A DNA stretch of 64,000 nucleotides from an uncultured Cetobacterium sp. (GCF_947072685.1 NZ_CAMTIK010000008.1:1-64000); one strand, 5' to 3'; positions 18,040 through 28,286 are shown, numbered from the stretch's first letter. Program-made: numbers and translations. The notes: generated by a model not told the origin, from the letters alone.

Positions 18040-20583
18040 ATGGAAATTCGAGAATTTTTAAATAAATTTATGAAAGCTACTGAAAATATGTCAGTAGAGG
18101 AAAGAGAAGCTTTACTTAAAATGTTTCAAGGTGTAAGTCATGAAATAAAAGGTGAAAATTATGAAAAAGAAAATTATAACTACACTAATGAGTGTAAAGG
18201 AATTCCTGAAAAAATAACTGAAAGATTAGCAAGACTAAAGGGAAACTACTTAAAACAGATTCCATCAATAACTATTCACAGAGCTAAAATTTTAACAAAA
18301 ATAGCTAAAGAGAACCCAGGACTTCCAAAAGCAATATTAAGAGGAAAGAGTTTTAAATATTGTTGTGAAACAGCACCTCTTATGATTCAAGATGGAGAAC
18401 TAATTGTAGGATCACCAAATGGAGCTCCAAGAGCTGGTGCATTTTCTCCGGATATAGCTTGGAGATGGTTAGAAACTGAATTAGAAACAATTTCAAAAAG
18501 ACCACAAGATCCATTCTATATATCTGAAGTTGATAAGCAAACTTTAAAAGATGAGATATTTCCATTTTGGGCAGGACGATCACTGGATGAATATTGCGAG
18601 CAACAATTCCGTGAAGCTGGACTTTGGGAATTATCAGGAGAATCTTTTGTTTCAGATTGCTCATATCATGCTGTAAATGGAGGAGGGGATTCAAATCCAG
18701 GTTATGATGTGATTTTAATGAATAAAGGTATGCTAGAGGTAATTAAAGAAGCTAATGAAAAGTTAGAAACTTTAGATTATGCTAATCCAGAGGATATTGA
18801 AAAAATATATTTTTATAAATCATTAATAGATACAGCTGAGGGAGTAATGATATATGCTAAGCGTATATCAGAATATGCTGCTCAATTAGCTGCAAAAGAG
18901 TTAAATCCTAAAAGAAAAGCTGAGCTTTTAAAAATATCAGAGATAAATGCAAGAGTTCCAGCTCATAAACCTGAAACATTCTGGGAAGCAGTTCAATCAG
19001 TATGGACTATTGAATCACTTTTAGTTGTAGAGGAAAATCAAACTGGAATGTCAATTGGACGTGTGGATCAATATATGTATCCAATGTTTAAAGATGATAT
19101 TGAAAGTGGAAGAATGTCAAAATATGAAGCTTTTGAAATAGCTGGATGTATGTTAATTAAAATGTCAGAGATGATGTGGATAACTAGTGAAGCAGCGTCA
19201 AAATTCTTTGCTGGATATCAACCTTTTGTAAATATGTGTCTCGGAGGAGTAACTAGATCAGGAATGGATGGTACAAACGATCTTACTTATCTGCTAATGG
19301 ATGCAGTAAGACATGTTAAAGTTTATCAACCTACTATCTCTTGTAGAATTCACAAATCATCATCACATGAATATTTAAAGAAAATTGTCCAACTGATAAA
19401 AGCTGGTCTTGGATTCCCTGCTTGTCACTTTGATGAAGTACATATAAAGATGATGTTAGCTAAAGGAGTTTCAATTGAAGACGCAAGAGATTATTGCTTG
19501 ATGGGATGTGTTGAACCTCAAAAATCAGGAAGATTATATCAATGGACATCAACAGCTTATACTCAATGGCCAATTTGCATAGAGTTAGTTTTAAATAATG
19601 GAGCAACTCTATGGTATGGAAAAAAAGTTTGTCCAGATTTAGGAGATGTAGATAGATATAAAACTTATGAAGAGTTTGAAGAAGCTGTAAAAGATCAAAT
19701 AAAATATATAACAAAACTTTCGAGTATAGCTACTGTTATAACTCAAAAGGTTCACAAAGATTTGGCTCCAAAACCACTTATGTCAATAATGTATGAAGGA
19801 TGTATGGAAAAAGGTAGAGGAGTAGAAGCCGGAGGAGCTATGTATAACTTTGGTCCTGGAGTTGTATGGAGTGGGCTGGCAACTTATGTTGATTCAATGG
19901 CAGTTATTAAAAAACTTGTATTTGAAGATAAAAAGTATACTTTAAAAGATATAAAAGATGCATTGAAAGCTGACTTTATAGGGTATGAAACTTTAAGAAA
20001 AGATTGTCTAGCAGTTCCAAAATATGGAAATGATAATGACTATGTAGATTATATAGCAACAGATTTGATTAACTTTACAGAAAATGAGCATCGTAAATAC
20101 AAAACTCTTTATTCTATATTAAGTCACGGAACACTTTCTATTTCAAATAATACTCCTTTAGGACAGATAACAGGAGCTACACCAAATGGGCGTAGAGCTT
20201 GGACTCCACTTTCAGATGGAATAAGTCCTACTCAAGGAGCAGATACAAAAGGACCTACTGCAATAATAAAATCTGTTTCTAAAATGGCATGTGATAGCAT
20301 GAACATTGGAATGGTTCATAACTTTAAGTTAATATCTGGTTTACTTGAAACTCCTGAGGGAGAAAACGGAATTATAACACTGTTACGTAGTGCTTGTGCT
20401 TTACAATTAGGTGAAATGCAATTTAATTATTTAGATAATGAAACTTTACTTGCAGCTCAGAAAAATCCTGAAGCTTATAGAGATTTAATAGTTCGTGTTG
20501 CTGGATATAGTGCTTACTTTGTTGAGTTATGTAAAGATGTACAAGATGAAATTATAAGTAGAACAGTGTTAACACACTTCTAA
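18040..20583 (+). CDS. cutC: Choline trimethylamine-lyase, glycyl radical enzyme
   Basis: 847 aa; [22 protein letters not shown] active-site segment, [15 protein letters not shown]-terminal glycyl motif RVAGYSAYF; adjacent activase and BMC genes. Confidence 0.95.
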   Translation: MEIREFLNKFMKATENMSVEEREALLKMFQGVSHEIKGENYEKENYNYTNECKGIPEKITERLARLKGNYLKQIPSITIHRAKILTKIAKENPGLPKAILRGKSFKYCCETAPLMIQDGELIVGSPNGAPRAGAFSPDIAWRWLETELETISKRPQDPFYISEVDKQTLKDEIFPFWAGRSLDEYCEQQFREAGLWELSGESFVSDCSYHAVNGGGDSNPGYDVILMNKGMLEVIKEANEKLETLDYANPEDIEKIYFYKSLIDTAEGVMIYAKRISEYAAQLAAKELNPKRKAELLKISEINARVPAHKPETFWEAVQSVWTIESLLVVEENQTGMSIGRVDQYMYPMFKDDIESGRMSKYEAFEIAGCMLIKMSEMMWITSEAASKFFAGYQPFVNMCLGGVTRSGMDGTNDLTYLLMDAVRHVKVYQPTISCRIHKSSSHEYLKKIVQLIKAGLGFPACHFDEVHIKMMLAKGVSIEDARDYCLMGCVEPQKSGRLYQWTSTAYTQWPICIELVLNNGATLWYGKKVCPDLGDVDRYKTYEEFEEAVKDQIKYITKLSSIATVITQKVHKDLAPKPLMSIMYEGCMEKGRGVEAGGAMYNFGPGVVWSGLATYVDSMAVIKKLVFEDKKYTLKDIKDALKADFIGYETLRKDCLAVPKYGNDNDYVDYIATDLINFTENEHRKYKTLYSILSHGTLSISNNTPLGQITGATPNGRRAWTPLSDGISPTQGADTKGPTAIIKSVSKMACDSMNIGMVHNFKLISGLLETPEGENGIITLLRSACALQLGEMQFNYLDNETLLAAQKNPEAYRDLIVRVAGYSAYFVELCKDVQDEIISRTVLTHF

Positions 20584-20598
20584 AATTTGGAGAAACTT

Positions 20599-21540
20599 AT
20601 GGAAAATAACCATTTAGAAAGAAAAGCAAGAATTTTTAATATTCAAAAATACAATATGTATGATGGACCTGGAGTAAGAACTTTAATATTTTTTCAAGGA
20701 TGTCCTTTAAGGTGCAAATGGTGTGCAAATCCAGAAGGATTAGAAAAAAGATGCAGAGTTATGTTTAAAAGTAACAACTGTATTGATTGTAATAGGTGTA
20801 AAGATGTTTGCCCTGTTGAAATCCATAGTGTAAGTATGAATAATACTCATATCATAGATAGAACAAAACAGTGTATAGGTTGTAGAAAATGTGAAAAAGA
20901 GTGTAACCAAGAGGCTTTAAAAATAGTTGGTGAAGATAAAAAAATATCAGAACTGTTAAAAGATATAGAGGAGGACCGTACATTTTATGAAATGTCAGGT
21001 GGTGGTGTAACTTTAGGTGGTGGAGAGGTTTTAATGCAACCTGAAGCAGCTATAAATCTGTTGATGGCTTGTAAAAATGTTGGACTAAATACAGCAATAG
21101 AAACTTGTGGTTACACAACTTTAGAGGTAATAGAAAAAGCTGCTGAATATGTAGATTTATTTCTATTTGATATAAAACAAATAGATTCAGATAAACATTT
21201 TCATTGGACTGGGGTTAGAAATGAAAGAATTTTAGAAAATTTAAAATATCTTTTAGAAAATAAGTATAACGTAGAGATTAGAGTTCCATTAATAAAAGGT
21301 GTAAATACTGAAAATGATGATATAGAAAATCTAATTAAATTTTTATTATCATATAAAGATTATAAAAATTTAAAAGGTATAGATTTATTACCATATCATA
21401 AAATGGGTGTAAATAAATATGAACAACTAGGTATGAACTACGAGATGAAGGGTGAGTTCCAATTAACTAATGATGAATTAGACCAAATGGAAAATTTAAT
21501 AAAAAAATATGATTTACATGTCAGAGTTATACGTCATTAA
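20599..21540 (+). CDS. cutD: CutC-activating radical SAM enzyme
   Basis: GCPLRCKWCANPEG (CX3CX2C), plus ferredoxin-like Cys clusters CIDCNRCKDVCP and CIGCRKCEKEC. Confidence 0.95.
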   Translation: MENNHLERKARIFNIQKYNMYDGPGVRTLIFFQGCPLRCKWCANPEGLEKRCRVMFKSNNCIDCNRCKDVCPVEIHSVSMNNTHIIDRTKQCIGCRKCEKECNQEALKIVGEDKKISELLKDIEEDRTFYEMSGGGVTLGGGEVLMQPEAAINLLMACKNVGLNTAIETCGYTTLEVIEKAAEYVDLFLFDIKQIDSDKHFHWTGVRNERILENLKYLLENKYNVEIRVPLIKGVNTENDDIENLIKFLLSYKDYKNLKGIDLLPYHKMGVNKYEQLGMNYEMKGEFQLTNDELDQMENLIKKYDLHVRVIRH

Positions 21541-21575
21541 TTACTAGTTGTTTAAAACTATAGAGGGTGGAAGAG

Positions 21576-22133
21576 ATGCTTAAATTTATAACAGAGGAGT
21601 ATCTGAGAGAGCTATATAGAAAAGAGTCTTTTGAGTGCTTCCAAATAGAGGAGAACCAAAGGTTAACTCCTGGAGGAAGACAGTATTTATTAGACAAAAA
21701 AGTGAGAATAGAAAATTTTGATGAAAATAAAAAAAAGACTCAAGTTGTTTTATATAAAAAAAATATTTATAAACTTAGAAGTTTAGAGATGGAAATCTAC
21801 TCTTTGGTTAGTGAACTTTTAAATAAAAATATAAAAGTTGCTGCAGAAATTTTAGAAATAGGTAAAGTCTTGAAAAATGTATCAGATACTCTAGAGGGGA
21901 AATGTGAGCTCTTAAAGCTTCAAGAGGAGATATCTTGTAGTGAGAGCCAAGAGCCAAATGAAAGTTATCTATATTTTAAAAATGGAAGATATATATATTC
22001 TTTAAAAAAATTAATTTTTGAACTACATATTTGTAAAGAGCTATTTGTAAAAAATGAGAATATTACAGAAAATGTTGATTGGATGATTAGTAAAATAGAA
22101 AGAATATTGCTTCATATTATGGAGGAGTTATGA
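21576..22133 (+). CDS. EutT-N-terminal-like protein
   Basis: FITEEYLRELYRKESFECFQIEENQRLTPGGRQYLLDKKVRI resembles EutT N-terminus; 185 aa. Confidence 0.6.
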   Translation: MLKFITEEYLRELYRKESFECFQIEENQRLTPGGRQYLLDKKVRIENFDENKKKTQVVLYKKNIYKLRSLEMEIYSLVSELLNKNIKVAAEILEIGKVLKNVSDTLEGKCELLKLQEEISCSESQEPNESYLYFKNGRYIYSLKKLIFELHICKELFVKNENITENVDWMISKIERILLHIMEEL

Positions 22134-22978
22134 GTTTAGAAAAAATTATAGATTTTGATTATTGTGATAGCCTAGTATCTGAGTTTGAAAAAGTTATAAA
22201 AAATCCAAAATTAACAAAATCATCTGTTTATTATACAGGAGTAGACTTAGGAACAGCTTGCGTAGTGTTGGCAGTTTTAGATGAAAACTACACCCCAGTA
22301 GCAGGAGCTTATAGATATGCAGATGTTGTAAAAGATGGAATGGTAGTTGATTATATCGGTGCTATAAGAATAGTTAGAGAGTTAAAAAAAGAGATTGAAG
22401 ATAAATTAAATACAGAACTTTTATACGCAGCTGCAGCAATTCCACCAGGAACAGATCGTATAGATGGTGGAGCTATTAAAAATGTAGTTCAAGCAGCAGG
22501 GTTTGAATTGACAAATCTTTTAGATGAACCTACAGCAGCAAACCAAGTTTTAAAAATAAAAAATGGTGCAGTAGTTGATATTGGTGGTGGAACTACAGGA
22601 ACTTCAATATTGAAAAATGAAGAGGTTATATCAGTTGCAGATGAAGCTACAGGTGGAACACATTTTTCTTTAGTAGTTTCGGGAACATATGGAAAATCTT
22701 TTAAAGATGCTGATGAGTTTAAAAGAGATGTAAGAAATCATAAAGAGTTACTTCCTGTTCTCAAACCTGTTATCGAAAAGGTAGCTTCAATAATAAATGG
22801 TCATATTGCAGGGTACCATGTTGAAAATATAGTTTTAGTTGGAGGAACGGCTTGCTTAACAGGAATAGAAGAGGTTATTCAAAAAAATGTTAAAGTAAAT
22901 GTATACAAACCTAAAAACCCTATGTTTGTGACACCGTTAGGAATAGCTTTAAGTTGCACACAAGAGATATTAGATTAA
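22130..22978 (+). CDS. eutJ: EutJ-like Hsp70/actin-fold chaperone
   Basis: YYTGVDLGTACVVLAVLDE, LLDEPTAANQVLKIKNGAVVDIGGGTTGTSIL, IVLVGGTACLTGIEE. Confidence 0.9.
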   Translation: MSLEKIIDFDYCDSLVSEFEKVIKNPKLTKSSVYYTGVDLGTACVVLAVLDENYTPVAGAYRYADVVKDGMVVDYIGAIRIVRELKKEIEDKLNTELLYAAAAIPPGTDRIDGGAIKNVVQAAGFELTNLLDEPTAANQVLKIKNGAVVDIGGGTTGTSILKNEEVISVADEATGGTHFSLVVSGTYGKSFKDADEFKRDVRNHKELLPVLKPVIEKVASIINGHIAGYHVENIVLVGGTACLTGIEEVIQKNVKVNVYKPKNPMFVTPLGIALSCTQEILD

Positions 22979-22995
22979 AGTTATAGGGAGAAAAA

Positions 22996-23256
22996 ATGAT
23001 TATAGCAAAAATAATAGATAATGTTTGGGCAACAAGAAAAGCAGATGAACTAAATGGTTTGAAATTTATGCTAGCAGAAGAGATTGATGGGACTTCAACG
23101 GGAAAAAGAGTAGTAGCAGTAGACGTTATTGGAGCAGGAATAGGTGATAGAGTTATTATAAGTGCAGGTTCTTCAGCTAGGGAGATGATCGGAAGAAGTG
23201 TTCCAGTGGATGCTGTTGTAGTTGGAATAGTTGATGAAGATTGTAAGTTAAAATAG
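22996..23256 (+). CDS. eutN: BMC-P pentameric vertex protein (EutN/CcmL)
   Basis: 86 aa; IIAKIIDNVWATRKADELNGLKFMLAEEIDGT...VAVDVIGAGIGDRVIISAGSSAR. Confidence 0.95.
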   Translation: MIIAKIIDNVWATRKADELNGLKFMLAEEIDGTSTGKRVVAVDVIGAGIGDRVIISAGSSAREMIGRSVPVDAVVVGIVDEDCKLK

Positions 23257-23274
23257 TTTGGAAAGGGGAAAAAC

Positions 23275-23901
23275 TTGAAAAAACTAATATGTGCAAAAGA
23301 TTTAGAAGAGATATTAGAGAATGGGACAAAAGAGATTGAGATAGATAAAGATACAATATTAACTCCATCAGCAAAAGATATTATAAAAAATAGTGATATT
23401 AAAGTTTTAATAAAAGAAAAAAAAATAGGAAATCAAGTTTTAAAAGATATTGATATGAATAAAATCATGGAGTTTTTTAAAATTGTTTCTAAAGATCAGG
23501 TTTTACAAAAAACTATTATGAAAATGCTTTTAAAAGAAAAAAAATTCGAAAAAGAGTTTGATTCTTCTGGGTTTACATTAATTAAAGGAGATAGTATAAA
23601 ATTTGATAAAATTTTTAAAAATTTAAATATATATTCTCAAGATTTAATAAATACAGATGAAGAAATAATAGGAATTTTAAAAATTGAAAAAGATAATTTT
23701 ATAAAGAAAACTAAATTAAAAGGAAACCTTTTTATAATAGAGGGTGAAGTTGAGATGATTTTAAATGGGAAGAGATATCTAGGGAAAAGTGGAGATTTAA
23801 TAGATGTCCCTAAAAGAACTGAGATAAAAATAGGGTCAAAAGATATAGCAAAAGTGTTATATTTTTCAAAAGGTTTAAATTGGAGTGAACCCTTTTTATA
23901 A
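23275..23901 (+). CDS. EutQ-like cupin protein
   Basis: C-terminal cupin LKGNLFIIEGEVEMILNGKRYLGKSGDLIDVPKRTEIKIGS; N-terminal ILTPSAKDIIKNSDIKVLI. Confidence 0.75.
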   Translation: MKKLICAKDLEEILENGTKEIEIDKDTILTPSAKDIIKNSDIKVLIKEKKIGNQVLKDIDMNKIMEFFKIVSKDQVLQKTIMKMLLKEKKFEKEFDSSGFTLIKGDSIKFDKIFKNLNIYSQDLINTDEEIIGILKIEKDNFIKKTKLKGNLFIIEGEVEMILNGKRYLGKSGDLIDVPKRTEIKIGSKDIAKVLYFSKGLNWSEPFL

Positions 23902-23917
23902 AGGAGGGAGGTAAAAA

Positions 23918-24325
23918 ATGCAAGCTTTAGGAATGATAGAAACGAAGGGTTTAATTGGAGCGATAGAAGCCGTAGATGCGATGACAAAAGCTGCTAATGT
24001 GATGTTAGTAGGAAAAGAGAAGATTGGTAGTGGACTAATAACTGTAATGATTACTGGTGATATTGGTGCAGTAAAAGCGGCAATAGATGCAGGAGCTGCG
24101 GCAGTAGAACACGTAGGTCATCTAGTTGGAGTTCACGTTATAGCCAGACCCCATGATGAGATAGAAAAATTTTTAAAAAAAGAAGTAGTTGATAAGGAAG
24201 TTGAAGTTATAGAAGGAATTATTGAAGTAATTTCAGATATAGTTTCAGAAGAAATTGTTGAAGTTATAGAAGAAAAAGCTCAAGAGGGAGTTTTACAGCG
24301 GAAAGTAGCTAGGAGGAAGAAATAA
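23918..24325 (+). CDS. BMC-H shell protein 3 with C-terminal extension
   Basis: BMC domain [27 protein letters not shown] plus ~45-aa charged tail [47 protein letters not shown]. Confidence 0.92.
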   Translation: MQALGMIETKGLIGAIEAVDAMTKAANVMLVGKEKIGSGLITVMITGDIGAVKAAIDAGAAAVEHVGHLVGVHVIARPHDEIEKFLKKEVVDKEVEVIEGIIEVISDIVSEEIVEVIEEKAQEGVLQRKVARRKK

Positions 24326-24327
24326 AA

Positions 24328-25839
24328 ATGTTTGATAAAGACTTAACATCCATTCAGCATGCAAGAGATTTAGCAAGAAAAGGGAAGTGTGCAGCTAATA
24401 GAATCTCAGAATACACTGAGGAACAAATTGATAAAATAATTAAAAATATGATTAGAGTTGCTAATAAAAATGAGTTATATTTAGCAAAAATGGCTGTTGA
24501 AGAAACAGGATTTGGAAAAGTTGAAGATAAAGCGTTTAAAAATCATCTAGCTTCAACTGTTTTGTATGATTCTATTAAAAATATGAAAACAGTTGGAGTA
24601 ATAGAGGAAGATGAAGTTAATAAGATTATGTGTATAGCTGAACCAATGGGGCTTATTTTAGGAATTATTCCTTCTACAAATCCAACATCAACAGCAATAT
24701 TTAAAGCGATAATAGCTGTTAAATCTAGAAATGCGATAGTATTTACTCCTCATCCATCAGCACAAAAGTGTACAAGAGAAGCAGTAAAGCTAATGTGTGA
24801 AGCAGCAGTAGAAGCTGGAGCTCCAGATTGTATACTTAGTTGTTTAGAGATGTGTACTATGGAAGCAACAAATGAATTGATGAAAGCTCCAGAAGTAGCA
24901 TTAATAATAGCAACAGGTGGACCAGGAATGGTAAAAGCAGCTTATAGTTCTGGAAAACCAGCTCTAGGAGTTGGAGCAGGAAACTCACCAGCTTATATAG
25001 AAAAAACAGCTAATGTAGAGAAAGCTGTAGAAAATATAATAGCAAGTAAGACTTTTGATAATGGAACTATATGTGCTTCTGAACAGTCAATAATTTGTGA
25101 AGAGTGCAACGAGACTCAAGTTGTTAAAGAGTTTGAAAAACAAGGCGGATACTTCATGAGCGAAGAGGAAACTAAAAAAGTTTGTGAACTTCTATTTAAA
25201 CAAGGACATACAATGAATGCTAAATTTGTGGGGAGATCAGCTGATGTAATATCTGAGGCAGCTGGATTTAAAATTCCTTATGGAACAAAGGTTTTAATAG
25301 GAAGACAAAATGGAGTTGGAGCAGAAAATCCACTATCTTATGAGAAACTAACTACAGTTTTAGGATTTTATGTTACTAAAGATTGGAATGAAGCTTGTGA
25401 GCTAAGTATCGCTCTATTACAAAATGGAATTGGACACACAATGAGTATCCATACTGAAGATTTAGATATAGTAAGAAAATTTGCGAAGAAGCCAGCTTCT
25501 AGAATTCTTGTAAACACAGGAGGATCTCAAGGTGGGACCGGAGCAAGCACTGGACTTATGCCATCATTTACTTTAGGGTGTGGAACATGGGGAGGAAGCT
25601 CAGTTTCTGAAAATGTCAGTCCAATGCATCTTTTAAATATAAAAAGAGTAGCTTTTGGACTTATAGATTGTAATAAGTTAAAAAGAGAAGAAGAAAAAGA
25701 GTGTAAAGGTATAACTGTGTATGGTTCTGAAGGAAGAGCGGAGAAAACTTTTGAAAAAACTTCGATAGAAAAGGAGTTAGTGGAAAATCCAGAGTTATTA
25801 AAGCTTATGGAAGAGATATTAGCTTCAATAAAGGGGTAA
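24328..25839 (+). CDS. CoA-acylating acetaldehyde dehydrogenase (EutE/CutF-like)
   Basis: KTFDNGTICASEQSIIC catalytic Cys motif; 503 aa; in BMC locus. Confidence 0.93.
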   Translation: MFDKDLTSIQHARDLARKGKCAANRISEYTEEQIDKIIKNMIRVANKNELYLAKMAVEETGFGKVEDKAFKNHLASTVLYDSIKNMKTVGVIEEDEVNKIMCIAEPMGLILGIIPSTNPTSTAIFKAIIAVKSRNAIVFTPHPSAQKCTREAVKLMCEAAVEAGAPDCILSCLEMCTMEATNELMKAPEVALIIATGGPGMVKAAYSSGKPALGVGAGNSPAYIEKTANVEKAVENIIASKTFDNGTICASEQSIICEECNETQVVKEFEKQGGYFMSEEETKKVCELLFKQGHTMNAKFVGRSADVISEAAGFKIPYGTKVLIGRQNGVGAENPLSYEKLTTVLGFYVTKDWNEACELSIALLQNGIGHTMSIHTEDLDIVRKFAKKPASRILVNTGGSQGGTGASTGLMPSFTLGCGTWGGSSVSENVSPMHLLNIKRVAFGLIDCNKLKREEEKECKGITVYGSEGRAEKTFEKTSIEKELVENPELLKLMEEILASIKG

Positions 25840-25841
25840 AA

Positions 25842-26468
25842 ATGGATAAGTTAGATGTATTATTAGAAAAAATTTTAGAAGCAGTAGAGGGGAAAAAGCT
25901 AACTGTTCCACTTGGAATTTCAAATAGACATATACACTTAAAACAAGAGGATACTGAGATTTTATTTGGAAAAGGTTATGAATTGAACAAACTTAAAGAT
26001 TTATCTCAAAAAGGTCAGTTTGCAGCAAAAGAAGTTGTAACAGTTTGTGGACCTAAAAGTGTTATAGAGAAGGTTAGAATTTTAGGACCAGCAAGAAAAG
26101 AAACTCAAGTGGAGGTTTCTATAAGTGATTGCTTAAAATTAGGTATAAAAGGTAAAGTTAAAATGTCTGGAGACATTTGTGAAACTCCAGGAATAACATT
26201 AGTTGGACCAAAAGGAACAGTAGTTTTATCAAAAGGTATTATAGTTTCTCAAAGACATATTCATATGGATGAAAAGGATGCTAAAAGATTTGGTGTTTCA
26301 AATGGAGAGATTGTAAGCATAAAAATTGATGGAATTAGAGGCGGGCAATACGATAATACTTGTATTAGAGTAGATAAAAACTTTACATTGGAATGTCATT
26401 TAGACACTGAAGAAGCCAATGCACTTGGAGTTGATTCGAGTTCAAAAGTTAGAATAATAAAAAAATAA
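25842..26468 (+). CDS. pduL: PduL-type phosphate propanoyl/acetyltransferase
   Basis: VPLGISNRHIHLKQED and IVSQRHIHMDEKDA repeated motifs; N-terminal amphipathic helix DKLDVLLEKILEAVEG. Confidence 0.95.
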   Translation: MDKLDVLLEKILEAVEGKKLTVPLGISNRHIHLKQEDTEILFGKGYELNKLKDLSQKGQFAAKEVVTVCGPKSVIEKVRILGPARKETQVEVSISDCLKLGIKGKVKMSGDICETPGITLVGPKGTVVLSKGIIVSQRHIHMDEKDAKRFGVSNGEIVSIKIDGIRGGQYDNTCIRVDKNFTLECHLDTEEANALGVDSSSKVRIIKK

Positions 26469-26495
26469 ATATAAAAAAAATAGGAGGAATTAAAT

Positions 26496-26789
26496 ATGAA
26501 ATACGATGCATTAGGAATGATAGAAACTAAAGGGTTAATAGGATCAATTGAAGCGGCAGATGCAATGGTAAAAGCAGCAAATGTATACTTAGTTGGAAAA
26601 GAGTATGTAGGTGGAGGGTTAGTAACAGTTATGGTAAGAGGAGATGTTGGAGCAGTAAAAGCGGCTACAGATGCTGGAGCCGCCGCCGCACAACGTGTTG
26701 GAGAACTAGTTTCTGTACATGTAATTCCAAGACCACACTCTGAAGTGGAGGTTATTTTACCAGCTTCACCAGCAAGAGAGATGAAATAA
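26496..26789 (+). CDS. BMC-H shell protein 4
   Basis: [58 protein letters not shown]. Confidence 0.95.
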   Translation: MKYDALGMIETKGLIGSIEAADAMVKAANVYLVGKEYVGGGLVTVMVRGDVGAVKAATDAGAAAAQRVGELVSVHVIPRPHSEVEVILPASPAREMK

Positions 26790-26825
26790 ATTTATTGAAA
26801 AAGCTGTAGGGAAATCTACAGGGAT

Positions 26826-26877
26826 CTAATTAAATATTTGTGGAAACCTTCAAGTTGGGGGCAATATTAAATTATCT
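26826..26877 (+). repeat. Copy 2 (inverted) of the ~52-bp repeat found at 1-51
   Basis: Reverse complement agataatttaatattgcccccaacttgaaggtttccacaaatatttaattag. Confidence 0.85.
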
Positions 26878-26894
26878 AACTTGGAGGTTTTTTT
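26845..26894 (+). terminator. Intrinsic terminator downstream of the cut operon, overlapping the repeat
   Basis: AACCTTCAAGTT...AACTTGGAGGTTTTTTTA. Confidence 0.7.
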
Positions 26895-27089
26895 ATGAAC
26901 TTAGATATTGTGGTATATATTTATTAGAAATATTTAGCATGTAGAAGCCCTGCCTATTGCTGTATTTAATTTTAGCGTGATATATTTGGTAAAAAAGAGA
27001 TGATAATAAATTTTGTTTTTGATATAAAATAAGTAGTAATAAAGTGTTTGGAAAATTATTTTGAACTTTTTAAGACTTTTTAGTTAGCC

Positions 27090-28190
27090 TTATTTTAAAA
27101 AGTAATAGAACAGAGACCCCATCAAAATTAAAATAGAGAAATTTATAATTGAAAACTCTTTAATGAAATTTTTTTTTTCATGTGGATATTCTAAAGTATA
27201 TAGTTTATATGAAATTAAACTGGCAAGAGAAGCTATTAGAGTTCCAATTCCACCAATATTCACTCCTAATAAAAGAGGTTTCCATTTGTCAGTAAATTCT
27301 GAAATTAAAATAGCAGCAGGAACATTACTAATAAATTGACTTAGACCAATACTCATTAAATAGATAGAGGATTCTTGAGAAAGAAGAGAAAACATTAAAA
27401 TTCTAACTGGAGGCATATTAGATAAATTGCCTACAAAAATAAAAAAACTAACAAAGGTTGCAAGCAAAATCCAATCGAGCTTTGCTAGAATGTCTTCTCT
27501 TTTATAAATTAAGTATGTGAGAGTCAAAAATGTTACATATTCAATTGAAAATTTCAAAAATATATTTAAAAGAATTAATCCAAAAATAAGTGAAGCCATA
27601 AAAACATTGGAGTTTTTATTTAAAGTAGGGGGTTCGAGTTCAAATAGTAGCTCGTTTTTAGGAGTAAAGATATTGATGATAAATAAAATTAAAAGTCCGA
27701 CTAGAGATATTCCGAAAGTAATTTCTAGAAATGTAAGAGGATTAGGTGCATATTTAGAATAGATATAGATATTGTGAGGACTTCCCATGGGGGTTAATGC
27801 ACTCCCTAAATTTGCTGCTACAGTTTCTAGAATAACTATTTTTAAAACTGAAAAATTAGACTTTTTACCTATTATAATAGTTAAAGGAATAAATGTTATA
27901 AGTGCGACGTCGTTAGTCAAAAACATACTGAAAAAGAAAACTAGAAGAATCAAGGCTCCTGAAATTACTCGTTGATTTGTATATCTTTTTAAGAAGTTAA
28001 TAGCAATATAGTCAAGGACTCGCTCCTTTTTATATAGTTCAACAACAACCATAAGATTGAAAAGAACCATTAAAACGTGGGTATCAATATATGAAAATTT
28101 AGGAAGAACAATAAAACTAGTAAATATTGCAAAACTAGTAGCTGTTAAAAATAAAGCTTCAGCTTTTAAACGTTTTATTACTTTATTCAA
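27090..28190 (-). CDS. ArsB/NhaD/SLC13-like anion permease
   Basis: 366 aa; FLTNDVALITFIPLTI, NLGSALTPMGSPHNIYIYSK motifs of ion transporter superfamily. Confidence 0.75.
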   Translation of the reverse strand: MNKVIKRLKAEALFLTATSFAIFTSFIVLPKFSYIDTHVLMVLFNLMVVVELYKKERVLDYIAINFLKRYTNQRVISGALILLVFFFSMFLTNDVALITFIPLTIIIGKKSNFSVLKIVILETVAANLGSALTPMGSPHNIYIYSKYAPNPLTFLEITFGISLVGLLILFIINIFTPKNELLFELEPPTLNKNSNVFMASLIFGLILLNIFLKFSIEYVTFLTLTYLIYKREDILAKLDWILLATFVSFFIFVGNLSNMPPVRILMFSLLSQESSIYLMSIGLSQFISNVPAAILISEFTDKWKPLLLGVNIGGIGTLIASLASLISYKLYTLEYPHEKKNFIKEFSIINFSILILMGSLFYYFLK

Positions 28191-28243
28191 AAGAATTCAC
28201 CTGCTTTCTATTTAAAGTGGTAAAGGATTAGCTTTAGATTATA

Positions 28244-28281
28244 AAAAAAGATTAGCAATTTTAAAAAAGCTAATCTTTTAT
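28244..28281. terminator. Bidirectional hairpin terminator
   Basis: AAAAGATTAGCaattttaaaaaaGCTAATCTTTT. Confidence 0.6.
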
Positions 28282-28286
28282 AATTA

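Noticed and set aside
18380-18694. 104-aa minus-strand ORF in cutC (also 19460-19714)
   Set aside because: Shadow ORF; cutC coding on + strand is unambiguous
26680-26700. GCCGCCGCCGCA Ala-codon run in BMC-H 4
   Set aside because: Normal conserved Ala-rich helix of a BMC domain; GC local peak is coding-driven
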